64,000 nucleotides of DNA from CAVYWD01 sp963772225 (GTDB lineage Bacteria > Myxococcota > Myxococcia > Myxococcales > UBA5297): contig CAVYWD010000001.1 of the NCBI GenBank assembly GCA_963772225.1, forward strand, positions 1-64,000, given 5' to 3'. The notes beneath the pieces were generated by a model, which was not told the origin of the DNA, made no database searches, and worked only from the letters and a program-made list of their open reading frames with translations. Position 1 is the first letter of the stretch, and every line of letters begins with the position of its first letter. The position numbers and the translations under genes were made by a program. This document shows positions 8,705-19,387 of the stretch, piece by piece.

Positions 8705-11258
8705 ATGATGGTTGCCCCGAATCCCCAGACCCTAAACCCCGAACATGCCGGTTTCCGGCATAAAGACCCCTGGTTTTATCCCCTGATTGCCTGTTTCCTC
8801 TTGGCCGCTCTTTTGGCGGCGCGCCTGCTATCCGATACCGATTTGGGGTTTCATTTGAGGGGCGGGCAGTGGATCTATGAGAACCATGGTTTACCAACCA
8901 AAGATACCTACACCTATACCGTGGCCGGCCATGACTACCTGGATATTCATTGGCTCTACCAGGTTCTTCTTTTCCTCCTTTACCGGCTCGGCGGTTATGT
9001 TTCCCTTTCCCTTGTCAACATAGGTTTAGCCGCGTTTGTTTTGTACCTGACCTACCAAAGGCTCCGGTTGACCCAAACTCCTCTTTGGATCCAAGTGTTA
9101 CTTTTGGTTTCGGTCGTGTTTTCCTGCGAATTCCGTTTCTGGGTGAGGCCCGAAATGGTCAGTTGGCTTCTCATGAGCCTGACTCTCTGGGTGCTTGAAT
9201 GGAGGGCACAACATAAGCGGGACCTTCTTTTTCTCCTGCCCATCATTCATTTGGTTTGGGCCAACGTGGAAGGCCTTTTTGCCATCGGGTGGGTCTTGAT
9301 GGCGATTTACTGGATTTCCCTTTTTATCCAAAACCGTAAATCCGACACTAAGCTCCTCAAATATTCATTGGTTTCGGTGGCTGCTTGCCTTTTAAACCCC
9401 TATTTCATTCGTGGTTTCATTTACCCCTTTTCCCATCTGCTGATGCTGGGGACTTCCAATGTTTTTAAACAAGCCATTACCGAGTTACAGCCCGCTTGGA
9501 CTTATGGCGGTTCAGTTTTTTCAGCCCCAACTCCGTACCTCCTGTCTTACAAGCTTTTCAGCATCATTTTCCTTCTCTTTATATTGTTCACCATCCGGAA
9601 AAGAAAGATTCATGAGATCCTTCTGGGTGCGGTTTTTTTTGTGATTTCCGCCCTGGCTGTCCGTAACATTCCGCTTTTTTTAATTGTTTGTGCGCCCTTG
9701 GCGGCCGCTTGCTGGAAAGATCTTGATTGGTATTGGGTTGGAAAAATAAACCACCTATTTCGTACTCCCATACCGGCATGGATATTTACAACGCTCTTAT
9801 TCGGCTTTTGTCTTCGGGTCTTGACCGGGGTTTATTATGCCAACGACCGAAGTCCGGAACATTTCGGGTTGGGTTTGGACCGGGAACAACAACCGGTCAA
9901 GGCTTGTGAATTCCTCGCCCATAACCGGTTGGATGGAAGAATCTTCAACCAATTGACTTTCGGCGGGTGGTTGGACTGGCAAGGGCCGCGGGGAAAAACA
10001 TTCATTGATGGCCGTTTGGAGGTCATGGGAAATGAATTCTTTTCCGAATACCAAGGCGCTTTCAGCCCGGGAGGGCTTCAGCGGTTGCTTGAAAAATACA
10101 ATGCGGACATCGTTATCATAAAGCCGTTCACCGCCCACCAATGGGTCCGCGAGCTGCACGGGATACCGGATTGGCGCCTGGTTTATCTGGACGGTTTGGT
10201 TGCGGTTTATCTGAGGAAAGGATATGCGGATAGCGTTCCCGACCTTGACTATGCCGGACTATTGGCCGAAAAACGGCATTTCAAGCTCCATCGTCCGGGA
10301 AGCGTCCCTCATCCTCCAAAAGGATCCCCGTCGGCTTGGAACCGTTTTTTGGGGGGCTTCGTCGAACCCGCGGTTTACCCTGAAAAATTATTTTCGATGG
10401 GGCTTTTTTACACCGACCATGACCAACCTGAAAAGGCGGAGCCATTCTTCCTGGAGGCGATCCGGCGGACCAAGGGAAGATACACCGAGTTTAATCTCAA
10501 TCTGGGGACTTTATACAGCGCCACCCGGCGGTATACCGAGGCGATTTTTTGCCTCAAGCAGGGTTTGAAAGGCCAATCCAAAAATACGGACGTGGGGATG
10601 ATTGCGGGCGATGCCCGGCCCCATCCACAATCAGCCATCCTGCATAACGGCTTAGGATCGGTGTTCCTGCAACTGGGACGCGTGGAAGACGCAGTGCCGG
10701 AATTCAATGCCGCCATCAAGCTCGACCCGTATTTGATGACGGCCTATCAAGGTCTTTGGAATATTGATGAACACATGGGAAAGCATGATCAGGCCGTCAT
10801 GGAAATGAAAGCGGCCCTCGGGAAAGATCCCGAACAACGCTTTGAATCAAAGCAACCTCGGCGTGAGTTATTGTTTCTTGAAAAAATACAAGGAGGCCGA
10901 GGAGGCTTTTGAAAAGGCCCATGCCCTGGAACCGTTCGATGTTTTGAACATCGTCAACCTGGCCACGGTCCGCCTTTGGCAGGGCCGCCCGGGAGAGGCG
11001 CTGGACTTGTACCAAAAAAGCGTTGCTCAAAACCCCCGCGAGCCGGTTTTTTTCCTGAAAATGGCCGACCTATATTTGGATGAGAAAATGCCGTCCGAAG
11101 CGCTGGAAATGCTCCAGGCCGTGTCGCGCCTGAATCCCAACGATCCGAAAATAGTCCGGGAAATGGGGGAGGATTATGAAAGGGACGGGCAGAAGGCCCT
11201 GGCCCAAAAATATTTCGCGAAGTCGAAGGCCCTTGAAGGCACCGCCCCGCGCCAGTAG
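8705..11258 (+). CDS. Polytopic membrane protein with TPR C-terminus (one frameshift)
   Basis: An inner-membrane protein of about 850 residues. The first 400 hold roughly ten hydrophobic segments, with DTDLGFHLRGGQWI and TYTYTVAGHDYLDIHWLYQ in the first outside loops, a layout like the GT-C glycosyltransferase and dolichyl-mannosyltransferase-like families (inference). A soluble domain (about 420-560) contains NRLDGRIFNQLTFGGWLDW and FIDGRLEVMG. Six or so TPR units follow (FNLNLGTLYSATRRYTEA, LHNGLGSVFLQLGRVEDA). A surplus base near 10,837-10,839 ends the first frame at 10,912; the TPRs continue in the next frame from ALNQSNLGVSYCF to 11,258. No partner gene indicates the substrate. Confidence 0.75.
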
Positions 11259-11518
11259 GATTTGAAGCTTTTTACCTTTCCCTCGAAACGGTACCAAAGA
11301 ATTGATGGTTACCTGAGTTCTGTCTATTAACCAGTGTGAGTCTTCATTTTTTAGCCTATAGTGGAATTACTTCTTCACAACCCATTAGAAAAACACCTTT
11401 AGGGGATTTGCATCTTCGAGCGAATTAGCACGATTCGATAGCCGTCTTATATCGATTTTCCGTTTTCAATCCTGGTACTAGCTCGGCTAGAATATAAAAA
11501 AATTTGCGGGGGTAAACT

Positions 11519-11890
11519 ATGAATGAGGCGAACGTATTCGTGGAAAAACGGGTTCACCCGAGACTTTCAGTCAAAATCCCCGTCAAATATTATCTGGCCC
11601 AAGATGAAGGGGAAATCGAACATATCGTCGAATGGCGGCAACAAGATAAAAATGCCCAGACCTTGGATTTAAGCTTGAGTGGCATGCATATCGCCATCGA
11701 CCAGAAATTTCCCGTGGGCAGCGTCATCCGCTTTGATATGTCCCTGCCGGACAGGCCGAATGGGTTGACCGTTTTTGCTGAAGTGATTTGGGCCAATGAC
11801 GAAGGCGCCGGACTTCATTTTATCGAGATGCTGAATGAAGACGTGGAATGCTTAAAGGCCTACATGGGCGGAGATTCTTCCGCTACGTGA
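11519..11890 (+). CDS. PilZ-domain protein
   Basis: A 123-residue single-domain PilZ protein, probably a cyclic-di-GMP receptor in the cytoplasm. The nucleotide-binding signature is present: KRVHPRLSVKIPVKY gives the RxxxR-type motif and LDLSLSGMHIA the (D/N)xSxxG motif. It ends in the usual AEVIWANDEGAGLHFIEM strand pair. GGGGG sits just before the ATG. TAGAAT at 11,488-11,493 could be a promoter -10 box, but the -35 box is poor. It stands alone between larger genes, so its target (motility, adhesion or secretion) cannot be told from context. Confidence 0.85.
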   Translation: MNEANVFVEKRVHPRLSVKIPVKYYLAQDEGEIEHIVEWRQQDKNAQTLDLSLSGMHIAIDQKFPVGSVIRFDMSLPDRPNGLTVFAEVIWANDEGAGLHFIEMLNEDVECLKAYMGGDSSAT

Positions 11891-12063
11891 TACTCTCCTG
11901 GTTTTTCTTTAGCGGTTTATTTTCATTTTTTATCTTCATTCCTGTGCAAATACCCTGTAACAGTTGAAAAGCCGAGGCTAAATTGAGATAAATTTGTGAT
12001 AAATCCTATGGGCAGTGGAGTAAAATAACGCCTGTTTCAAAATAGTTAAGGGAGGGTTGCTTC

Positions 12064-12896
12064 ATGAGGAAATTCATTGTTTTGACTGCCCTAATGTTTG
12101 TAGCCGGATACACCGGAAATCTTTTGGCGGAAGATGTAGTACACGCGAAAAATGATGCCGGGGACGGCACCCATTTAACCCAAAATGACAAAAACCAGGT
12201 TGCTGATAACCTGGCCGGGGAAGGCGATGCCGGTAGTAAAGACGCCTCTAAGGCGGCGCTAGACGGAAAGTTCAAGTTGGGCAGCAACGAAAATGTTTTC
12301 CCAAAGGCACAGTTTGACCACAAGAGCCAAATTAGCAAAAAGAATAAGAATGGTTTCATCAAGGGTGAGAATGGCTATCTGAAATATGATGCCAAAAACA
12401 GCGGACATGCATCTTTAAAAAACCAGGGAAAAAACACCTACAAAGATGGGGAAGATGGTGTGAACCGCGTTAAGCCCAAAATTGGCAAGAATGGTTTCAT
12501 CAAGGGTGAGAATGGCTATCTGAAATATGATGCCAAAAACAGCGGACATGTTTCCTTAAAGAACAAGGGGAAAAATGGTTACATCAAGGGGGAAACTAGT
12601 TTCATTAAGGGAGAAACTGGCCCCCTTAAAAATCAAAGAGGTTTCCTCAAGAGCGATAAAGGGATGAAAAAATTCAACCTTGGGAAAAATAACCCATCGA
12701 GCAAGCAAGGTAAAAACGGCATCATCATTGAGGGAAAGAACGCTCAGGGGGACAAATTGTCCAATACGGGCGACACGTTCCAAAAAGCCGACAGCTTCCA
12801 TAAAGCGGGCGATGCGATGGGCGCGAGCGGCGGAGCAGGCATGCCGGCTGGTAAAATAAAACAGCCAGCAACAAACAACCGGCAAAACATATTTAA
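12064..12896 (+). CDS. Secreted repeat protein, Lys/Gly/Asn-rich, unknown
   Basis: A strong GGGAGGG site precedes the ATG. Residues 1-22 are a signal peptide (MRKFIVLTALMFVAGYTG...LLAED). The mature part is hydrophilic, Lys/Gly/Asn/Asp-rich and built of degenerate repeats around NGFIKGENGYLKYDAKNSG, then shorter units such as GYIKGETS, SFIKGETG and GFLKSDKG. I know no family for it; it resembles low-complexity secreted or matrix proteins. The open frame continues to 13,182 through a strong terminator and into the opposing gene. I therefore think a base was gained or lost near the end and that the true stop is about 12,857-12,896. The C-terminus is the least certain part. Confidence 0.6.
12346..12550 (+). 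repeat. Perfect 64-bp direct repeat inside the repeat protein
   Basis: Bases 12,346-12,409 and 12,487-12,550 are identical over 64 bases, starting AAGAATGGTTTCATCAAGGG and ending GGACATG, 141 bases apart and in frame. They encode KNGFIKGENGYLKYDAKNSGH twice. Identity at third codon positions points to recent duplication or gene conversion. Confidence 0.85.
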
Positions 12897-12929
12897 AAGC
12901 CCCCGGAATTTTCCTGGGGGCTTTTTTTA
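12895..12929 (+). terminator. Rho-independent terminator
   Basis: AAAAGCCCCC pairs with GGGGGCTTTT, followed by a T run. The symmetrical A and T tracts would let it serve both the repeat protein and the convergent minus-strand gene. Confidence 0.85.
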
Positions 12930-12964
12930 TTTCAAACTAACGGGTGAACCGGAACCGGGCCCTA

Positions 12965-15524
12965 TCAAAGCCCTTCGGCTTCGCGCTTTAAATAAGCCGC
13001 GAAATCGCTTCCCCAGTAGCTTTCCAGGTTCGCGGACATCCGTAATAAAAGTCTTTTCAAGGCCCGAGGGTCATCCCGATGGACATAATCGGCCGGGTCC
13101 GGTTGGAACCGGCGCACCTCCATCATGTTGGAAACATAACAATTGGAGTCATAAAGGTGCAGAGGCGCGGAGAACTCGATAAGCCCGTTGTCGTCGGTGT
13201 TCTTGGGCGCGTAGGCGCAGAAGTCCCTTGTTTCCTTGGACCCCATCCTTAACAAGGCCACCAGGTCACCCGCCTCATTCATTCCGATCCGTTCCAGCGC
13301 TGCTTTCAGTTTCGCTTCGCGCAGGATTTTTTCCATGTAGGCGATGTCCGGTTTCATTTCCCTCAAACTCCCCAATAAAAACAGGTCCGGCACTGGCCGG
13401 CTCTCCGCCTTCGCGGGGCGGAATCCCGAAAACGTAAACATAAGGAAAGACCGAACAAAAGGTCCGGCAAATGGACTTCAGGTCGGCGGTATGCATGGCA
13501 TAAACCTGGACCCACTGGCAATAGATTCCGTCCTCGTTCAGGGCTTTTTTACCGATCTCGAAGCATTCCCGGGTGAAGAGGTTGGAGACACCTGAAATCC
13601 ATGGATTGCTGGGCTCGGAAATGATGATGTCGTATTTCTCACGGGAAACCCGGAAGAAGTGACGGGCGTCGTCCGAGAAGAAATGGAACTTGGGGTCGGA
13701 GAGAACATTGAAATTGTAATCCTTGAACAGGGCGGCGGCTTCCGGCATGAAGGGCTCCAATTCCACGACGTCCAGCGACTTGAGATCATGCTGCAGTACC
13801 GATCCGGACGTAATGCCGCTGGCCAGGCCGATCACGGCCACGCGGCCGGCCGCTTTATGGAGGGAGCTTTCCCGCCAGGCCAGAGGCAGGTGGGATACCA
13901 GTTGCTCGGTCGGAAGATCGCCGACCGTGGAGGCCTCGACCTTGCCGTTGTTGGAGAGCACCAGGACGCCACTATCAATGGCTTTTTCCACGCTCACTGT
14001 GGTGACGAGACCTTCCCGGTAATAAAGCAATTGGGAGTTTGCCAGGCGCTCTTTGTACCAGGGGATATAGTCCACCTGGGCCGAGACGGCCTGGAAGTAA
14101 GGCCCGACCGCCAGGTTATGCCTGTTCCATTCCGGCAGCGCCTTTTCCAGCAACAGGGGCAGGGCCAGGGCCACAACGGCCATGGCTGGCCACAGCGTCC
14201 TGGGGAAAACCTTCGCGCGCTTCGGGAAGAAAATAAGTCCCGCCGCGGCCAGGTTCAGGCCGACACCCGCCGCCAGGGTCTGCCGCACACCCAACAGGGG
14301 TATCAAAAGGAAGGCCGAAAACAGGGAACCGGCGATGGCCCCCAGGGTGTTGGCGGCGTAAACCACGCCGACCTTCTCGCCGGGGTTTTTTGAGAACCAG
14401 CCATGCGATTTCAAGACCAGGGGAAAAACCGCGCCTGATAGGAAAGCGGTCGGGAACAAGATGCAAAAGGAAACCGCGAACTGAATGGCTTTCTGCCATT
14501 GGTCCAGGTCCAGTTGGAAATGGTCGGCCACCTGGAAAAGCCCCAAAAAAACAAGCCAGAGGCGGTCGAAGGCATAGCCGGTCAGAATTACAACGAGGGC
14601 GGAAGCGGCCTGGAGGACAGCCAGTTTCCGGATGGCCGAGGGGGCATCCGCCTTGGATTTGGAAAAAAAGAGGGCACCGGCACTTAATCCCGCGAGAAAG
14701 GAGGCCAGCATGGCGCTGAAGGCGTAAACGGACCCGCCCAGGATCAGGCAAAGAATCCGATTGTAGCCCACCTCATACATCATGGCCGCAGTCCCGGAAA
14801 GACAGGCCAAGGCCAGGGCCGCCGTGACCGGCGCTTCCAGCGGGCCTGGCTTGGAGGGAGCTTTCTGAACCGGTATCCGCCGCTTACGGTTGGAATAAAG
14901 GTTTCCCAGAATCCATCCCGTGAAACCCAGAAGCAGGTTGACGAGGGCTGTCAGCAAGGCTGTCTCCCATTGGCCGAAAAAGGGAAGAAGCCAGTACCCG
15001 GCTAACCCGGCGCCAGCCACGGCTCCAGCCGTGTTCACGGCGTAAAGGGTCCCAGCGAAGGAACTGGCTTCCGGCGCTGAATTATCGGCCAGGCTGGAAA
15101 GACAAGGCAAGGTCGCGCCCATGAAGGTGGTGGGAATCACCAGCAGCGCCAGGGAGCCGAGGAAGCGCACGAGAATGAACCAGGAGTGGGGAAACAACCA
15201 GTGGGTTTCAAGGGATAGGAAGGCATGGTCTACCAGGGGAAAACCGACCGCTAAAAGCACAGCGTAGATTCCAACGGCCAGTTCCAGCGTCCCGTACAGC
15301 TTCAGGGGATGCGCGAAACGAACTGCCCAACGCGCTCCCCAACGGCTACCCAAGAAAAGGCCCGCCATGTAGGCTGCCAGGACGACCCCGGCGGAGTATG
15401 TGGTGGCCCCCAGGATCAACTCGAACTGGCGCGTCCAGAGAACCTCGTATACGAGGCCGGTGGCGCCGGAAAAAAGGAATAAGAATATGGCTGTCGCGCG
15501 CGCGCGGCTGGAAAATTTATTCAC
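12965..15524 (-). CDS. Membrane-embedded spermidine synthase-like protein (one frameshift)
   Basis: About 853 residues. The N-terminal 500 form a polytopic region of about 12 or more helices in two similar halves, each beginning with a FSGATGLVYEVLWTRQFELI-type block (second copy SGTAAMMYEVGYNRILCLIL). The C-terminal 300 are a spermidine synthase/SAM-methyltransferase fold: VAVIGLASGITSGSVL is the nucleotide loop, LDVVELEPFMPEAA the acidic strand, and YDIIISEPSNPWISGVSNLF the active-site loop typical of these fused proteins. Activity is unproven for the family. A surplus base at about 13,425-13,440 splits the gene; the tail resumes SGFRPAKAESRPVPDLFLLG and ends KREAEGL. The gene is last in a minus-strand series after the outer-membrane gene, 9 bases away. 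Confidence 0.8.
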
Positions 15525-15533
15525 GAGGCGGGA

Positions 15534-16706
15534 TTAAATCTTGATTTCATAGGTCACGCCGAGGGTCCAGAAAATGTAACGCAAGTCCACCGGCTTGGCA
15601 AGGGAGACACTGTAAGCGGCGTTCTGGGCGATGATGTAATCAAAGCCGCCGTTGAAGCTCAGCGCCGAACGTTTGTCCAGGGAAAGGAAGTACCCCGGGT
15701 TCAAAGCGAACAGGAAACCTCCGCCGTTGTAAAGCCCGGAAGCGTCCAAGAGGGGATAACCGTTGGCCATCACGTATTTGACCAGGCCGCCGAGTGTCAT
15801 GTTCCCGAACGTATAGGAAGGCGCCGCGTAAAACTTCTCCCCGGAGGATAGGTAGGGTTCCAAACCGTAAACCGCCTCCAGGGCCTTATTAAAGTAGTGG
15901 CGCTGGGCCAGGGTGAAATACTGGGCGCCGATTTCCCATGAAAAGGCCGCAGGGTCATAAAAAGAATAGGAGGCGCTGACGTTGGGCCCCAGCTGGAAAT
16001 CCGTCAGGCCGTTTTGCTGGGTGGGAAAGCAAGCCATGGCCGAAAGCCGGATTGTGCCGGCCTGGGTTTGGGAGTAAGCCTCCACCCGGTTCAAGGCCAA
16101 CATTAGTGAATCACCGATCTTGAACTGGTTATTCAGCGTATCCTCATATACCGGATCATAGGGGCCCAGGTAGTAATATCCCAGCGCGACGCCGTATTTG
16201 ACTTTTTCCCCGGAAGGGAAGGAAAGGCCATAGAGGCCACTGACGCCCCAGCCCTCGTCCTGGTAACGGCTGTTGAGGAAGATTGACGGAATGTTGGAGG
16301 CGATCTCCCGGTTTTCCCAGGAAGGATCGCCGGTGGGCATGGTGAGGCCCAATTCCAGCATTGAGGGGACGCCGAAAGTCTTGAAACAAACCTGGGTGCC
16401 AACCGTCGTTGAGGTCAAGGCGGATATGTTCAGGGTTTGCGTTCCGTAAAGCGAATCGGTATAGCTGCCGGAAGTGAAGGCTGTCTGGGCGTACAGGTTC
16501 CAATCCGCATTCGGCGCGTAGCTGATGTAAAAAGGCACCTGGAACTCCGAACCGTTGAACGGCAAAACGGTGTTTTCGGTTTCCCATGAGTTGTATTGAA
16601 GGCCCCAGGTCACCAAACCCTGGTAATCCGCCCGGGCCGCGCCGGTAAACGCGAACAATAAAAGAGCCGAAAGGGTTTTTCGAATGGGGGACAGGTGTTG
16701 GTTCAT
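15534..16706 (-). CDS. Predicted outer-membrane beta-barrel protein
   Basis: A signal peptide (SALLLFAFTGAARA) is followed by about 365 residues of alternating polar/aromatic strands with no long hydrophobic helix, ending YIFWTLGVTYEIKI, a C-terminal strand typical of barrels. Tyr, Gly and Ser are plentiful. It resembles the loosely defined transporter/meta-pathway phenol-degradation-like outer-membrane proteins, but no specific substrate can be named. Its ATG overlaps the FecR-protein stop by four bases, so the two are co-translated and probably cooperate in the envelope. Confidence 0.7.
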   Translation of the reverse strand: MNQHLSPIRKTLSALLLFAFTGAARADYQGLVTWGLQYNSWETENTVLPFNGSEFQVPFYISYAPNADWNLYAQTAFTSGSYTDSLYGTQTLNISALTSTTVGTQVCFKTFGVPSMLELGLTMPTGDPSWENREIASNIPSIFLNSRYQDEGWGVSGLYGLSFPSGEKVKYGVALGYYYLGPYDPVYEDTLNNQFKIGDSLMLALNRVEAYSQTQAGTIRLSAMACFPTQQNGLTDFQLGPNVSASYSFYDPAAFSWEIGAQYFTLAQRHYFNKALEAVYGLEPYLSSGEKFYAAPSYTFGNMTLGGLVKYVMANGYPLLDASGLYNGGGFLFALNPGYFLSLDKRSALSFNGGFDYIIAQNAAYSVSLAKPVDLRYIFWTLGVTYEIKI

Positions 16707-17557
16707 GGTTTGGCCTCGATGAGACCCCCGCCAGCCGCAGCATTGGGGCTTAACTTGGATTTGAGCCCAAAAGCGTTGGGATCGTTAACGGCCTGGTCCC
16801 GGTAGTTCCTGTTCGCCAAACCGAACTGGTTGTGGAGTTCCTTTAAGGCGGGATCGTTGAATTCCAATTGCGCCATCTTGCCGGAAACATCGTCCTGATT
16901 GCCCGGTTTGGCTGTGCCCTTATCGGCTACGACCTTGCCTTTCAGAAACGCGGTTTGTTCGCCAGCGTTCAGGACGATCCTGTTTCCGCCGGAATCCGCG
17001 TAAACGCTACCTTCCGAAACCCGCAGGTTCAACTTCCCACTGCCGAGGTCGTAATCCATGGTGAACTTCGTTCCCTTCGCGCCACAGATTACCCCACCCG
17101 ACTCGATCTCGAAATGGGTCTTGACCAGGTCCGACTTGGCGACCTCGGCTGTCAGGCTTCCCTGCGCCATTTTGAATTTAAGGACGTTGTCCTTGGCCGG
17201 GGATTTTTTGAGCTGGACCACCGAAAGTTCCGTGCCGGAACGTAAGGTCAAAAGGGAACCGTCGAAAAAACTCACGCAAGCCGAGCCGTCACCCGAAGTA
17301 ACGATCCTTTGTTCCTCCGCTACTTGTTTGCCCTTTTTAACCGGCAGGCTTTTTTGCCCGGCTGGATTCCATACCGTCACAGGGCCGTCGACAGAAACAA
17401 ACCGACCCATGGCCGGGGCGGCAGCCGATGCCGGAACGCCAATGGATATTGCCGCAAAAAATAAAACCAATGGGATCGTTGTTTTCGGGAAGGACTTTTG
17501 TTTTGGCGCCCAGACCATGCGAGAACAAAGCGATCCTTGAATTAGCTCATGGAACAT
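16703..17557 (-). CDS. FecR-domain periplasmic protein
   Basis: A 284-residue exported protein. After a signal peptide (VLFFAAISIGVPASA) the FecR domain occupies about residues 50-200: GRFVSVDGPVTVWNPAG, IVTSGDGSACVSFFDGSLLTLRSGTEL, and FEIESGGVICGAKGTKFTM, with final strands LRVSEGSVYADSGGNRI. FecR domains usually sense or bind envelope cues. Here there is no cytoplasmic anti-sigma region and no sigma-factor gene beside it, so it is probably a structural or sensory periplasmic form. The C-terminal 60 residues are charged and helical. GGAGAGG precedes the ATG, and the stop overlaps the outer-membrane gene. Confidence 0.8.
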   Translation of the reverse strand: MFHELIQGSLCSRMVWAPKQKSFPKTTIPLVLFFAAISIGVPASAAAPAMGRFVSVDGPVTVWNPAGQKSLPVKKGKQVAEEQRIVTSGDGSACVSFFDGSLLTLRSGTELSVVQLKKSPAKDNVLKFKMAQGSLTAEVAKSDLVKTHFEIESGGVICGAKGTKFTMDYDLGSGKLNLRVSEGSVYADSGGNRIVLNAGEQTAFLKGKVVADKGTAKPGNQDDVSGKMAQLEFNDPALKELHNQFGLANRNYRDQAVNDPNAFGLKSKLSPNAAAGGGLIEAKP

Positions 17558-17719
17558 GGAACCTCTCCTCGTGCCTTCATTCGGCCAAATCTTAACAGCC
17601 CCGGAATTTCAAAACAACCCGGATTCAACATGTAACTGATTCTGGTTCGGAAAACCGTGGTTGGGCTTGTATTTATTGAAAATGGGATCGAATCCTGGAA
17701 AGGGGCCGCTTGTTTTTAG

Positions 17720-19387
17720 CTAACGGATCAAAATGATTTTTTTCATCTTTCGGTCGAAGGGTTCCGTCAGGATGAAAATGTAAATCCCACTGGCGCAGGG
17801 TTCACCATACTTATTGCGGCCGTCCCAGAAAAAGGAACGGAAGACCGGCGCCGTGATACGTTCCGAGACAATCGTTCTCATCAATTCTCCAGCCGTGTTG
17901 TAAATCGCCAGGGAAAAATCCCCCGGAATTTGTGTGTAAGCCACGTAAATGGAAACCGATCCGTTTGAAGGGTGGTAGGCGTTTTCGGAAACATAAAATT
18001 CGTCCGCAAAAGCCTGGGTCGGAGAGGGTGTCGCGGTCACAGTGGGTGTGCAAGTGTTGCCGGGCCAACCGCAAGGCGTGAACGTGGAAGTCGGGGTTGC
18101 AGTGGGGCTCGGGGTAAAGGTGAAGGTGATGGTTGCGGTATAGGTCCTGGTATTGGTGACGGTGAATGTCGCCGTGAAAGTAGGTGACAGGGTGAAGGTG
18201 GGTGAGACTGTGCAAGTCGGTGTCGGTGTTGGCGTAGGCGTATAGGTGAAAGTTTCGGTCGGTCTTAAGAATGGAGTCGTGGAGACGGTAAAAGATGGCG
18301 TCGCGGTGGGAATCCTGGTCCTGGTCGGGGTCGGAGTCGGTATGGGGGTCAAGGAGGTTTCCGTTGGGGTAAAGGTGCATGTGAGGCCCGGCCAACCGCA
18401 GGGTGTGATGGTGATGGATGGAGTATTCGTCTGGGTGTAAGTGCAGGTGTTCGGCCAGCCGCAAGGCGTGTCGGTGATCGTGGGGGTGTCGGTAACGGTT
18501 GGGGTCAGTATGCTGACAAAACTATTGGCCTGGATGAACACGTTCGAGTCCATCAGGCAGTCGCCCACATCCCCGATGGCCAGTTTGATGTGGTTAGGTA
18601 CTCCCGGGTTCACGGCGGCGTTCACGGTCAAGACTTTGGTCAGCCCGTTCATTGAGGTATGCAAACCAGCGGCGGGTACGGTAACCGGGCAGGAGAGATT
18701 GCCCTGGGGACTCCCGATGTTGTCGATGTAATAGGCGGGATTAATACAGTTGTTGACATTATTGATCGACACATTCGTGGTGGTCCCGGGAATGAGAGCC
18801 ACATTGGTCCCGTTGAGAAAAAAACCGAATACGTCATTGAATTGCTCGCCCACGTATTTGTTGTATTCATCTGAGGAGAAAACATAACTCATTGAAATGG
18901 TGTTATAGGTCGGAATGAAATCAAAGGAAAGATACGTGACATCGCGAATATTGGTTACGGCGGTTCCCGCCAACAAGGCTAAATCCGGTACTCCCGGATA
19001 AATGGTCGTCGGATCATTACAGGTGCTGCAGGTAATCGAACTGGCCACCGCATTGACACAAGACGCCAACCCGGTACTTAGGATAATGCCCGAGTTAAAA
19101 CCGATAATGGGCCCGGCTCCCGTGAAGGTTCCTGCCGAATCAACGTAACCACCCGGACCCGGTTGGAATCCCACTAAAGTGACACCGCTGCAGGAGACAC
19201 CTTGACCGAGGATTGTTTCAACCAAGGTCGTGGGATCCTGGTATCCCAAATCGGTTTCAAAAATGATTTGGCTCCAGGCTGTTTCGAAACCAAAAAGAGA
19301 AAACAGAAATATCGCCCAAAATATTCCGGCAGAGAAAATTCTGGTGAAGAAGGTGGGCCTAGTTAGGTGACTTCCATACTTTCGCAA
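17720..19387 (-). CDS. Choice-of-anchor L protein with CGWP/TP linker and FlgD-like C-terminus
   Basis: A secreted surface protein. I prefer the TTG at 19,387 (MRKYGSHLT...), which has GGGGGG just upstream and a signal peptide ending FGFETAWSQ; the open frame extends to an ATG at 19,519 but adds sequence unlike a leader. Residues 45-330 match choice-of-anchor L domains: NSGIILSTGLAS, YLSFDFIPTYNTISMSYVFSSDEYN, FNDVFGFFLNG and IKLAIGDVGDCLMDSNVFIQA. A Thr/Pro linker follows, with three units of PCGWP-xx-TC. The last 95 residues are a FlgD/sorting-like sandwich (FFWDGRNKYGEPCASGIYIFIL...IILIR). Such domains usually mediate attachment or export by an envelope system. Confidence 0.75.
   Translation of the reverse strand: MRKYGSHLTRPTFFTRIFSAGIFWAIFLFSLFGFETAWSQIIFETDLGYQDPTTLVETILGQGVSCSGVTLVGFQPGPGGYVDSAGTFTGAGPIIGFNSGIILSTGLASCVNAVASSITCSTCNDPTTIYPGVPDLALLAGTAVTNIRDVTYLSFDFIPTYNTISMSYVFSSDEYNKYVGEQFNDVFGFFLNGTNVALIPGTTTNVSINNVNNCINPAYYIDNIGSPQGNLSCPVTVPAAGLHTSMNGLTKVLTVNAAVNPGVPNHIKLAIGDVGDCLMDSNVFIQANSFVSILTPTVTDTPTITDTPCGWPNTCTYTQTNTPSITITPCGWPGLTCTFTPTETSLTPIPTPTPTRTRIPTATPSFTVSTTPFLRPTETFTYTPTPTPTPTCTVSPTFTLSPTFTATFTVTNTRTYTATITFTFTPSPTATPTSTFTPCGWPGNTCTPTVTATPSPTQAFADEFYVSENAYHPSNGSVSIYVAYTQIPGDFSLAIYNTAGELMRTIVSERITAPVFRSFFWDGRNKYGEPCASGIYIFILTEPFDRKMKKIILIR

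Noticed and set aside
12897..13182. C-terminal extension of the repeat protein past the terminator
   Set aside because: The frame crosses a strong terminator and the 3' end of an opposing gene, and its composition no longer resembles the repeat protein.
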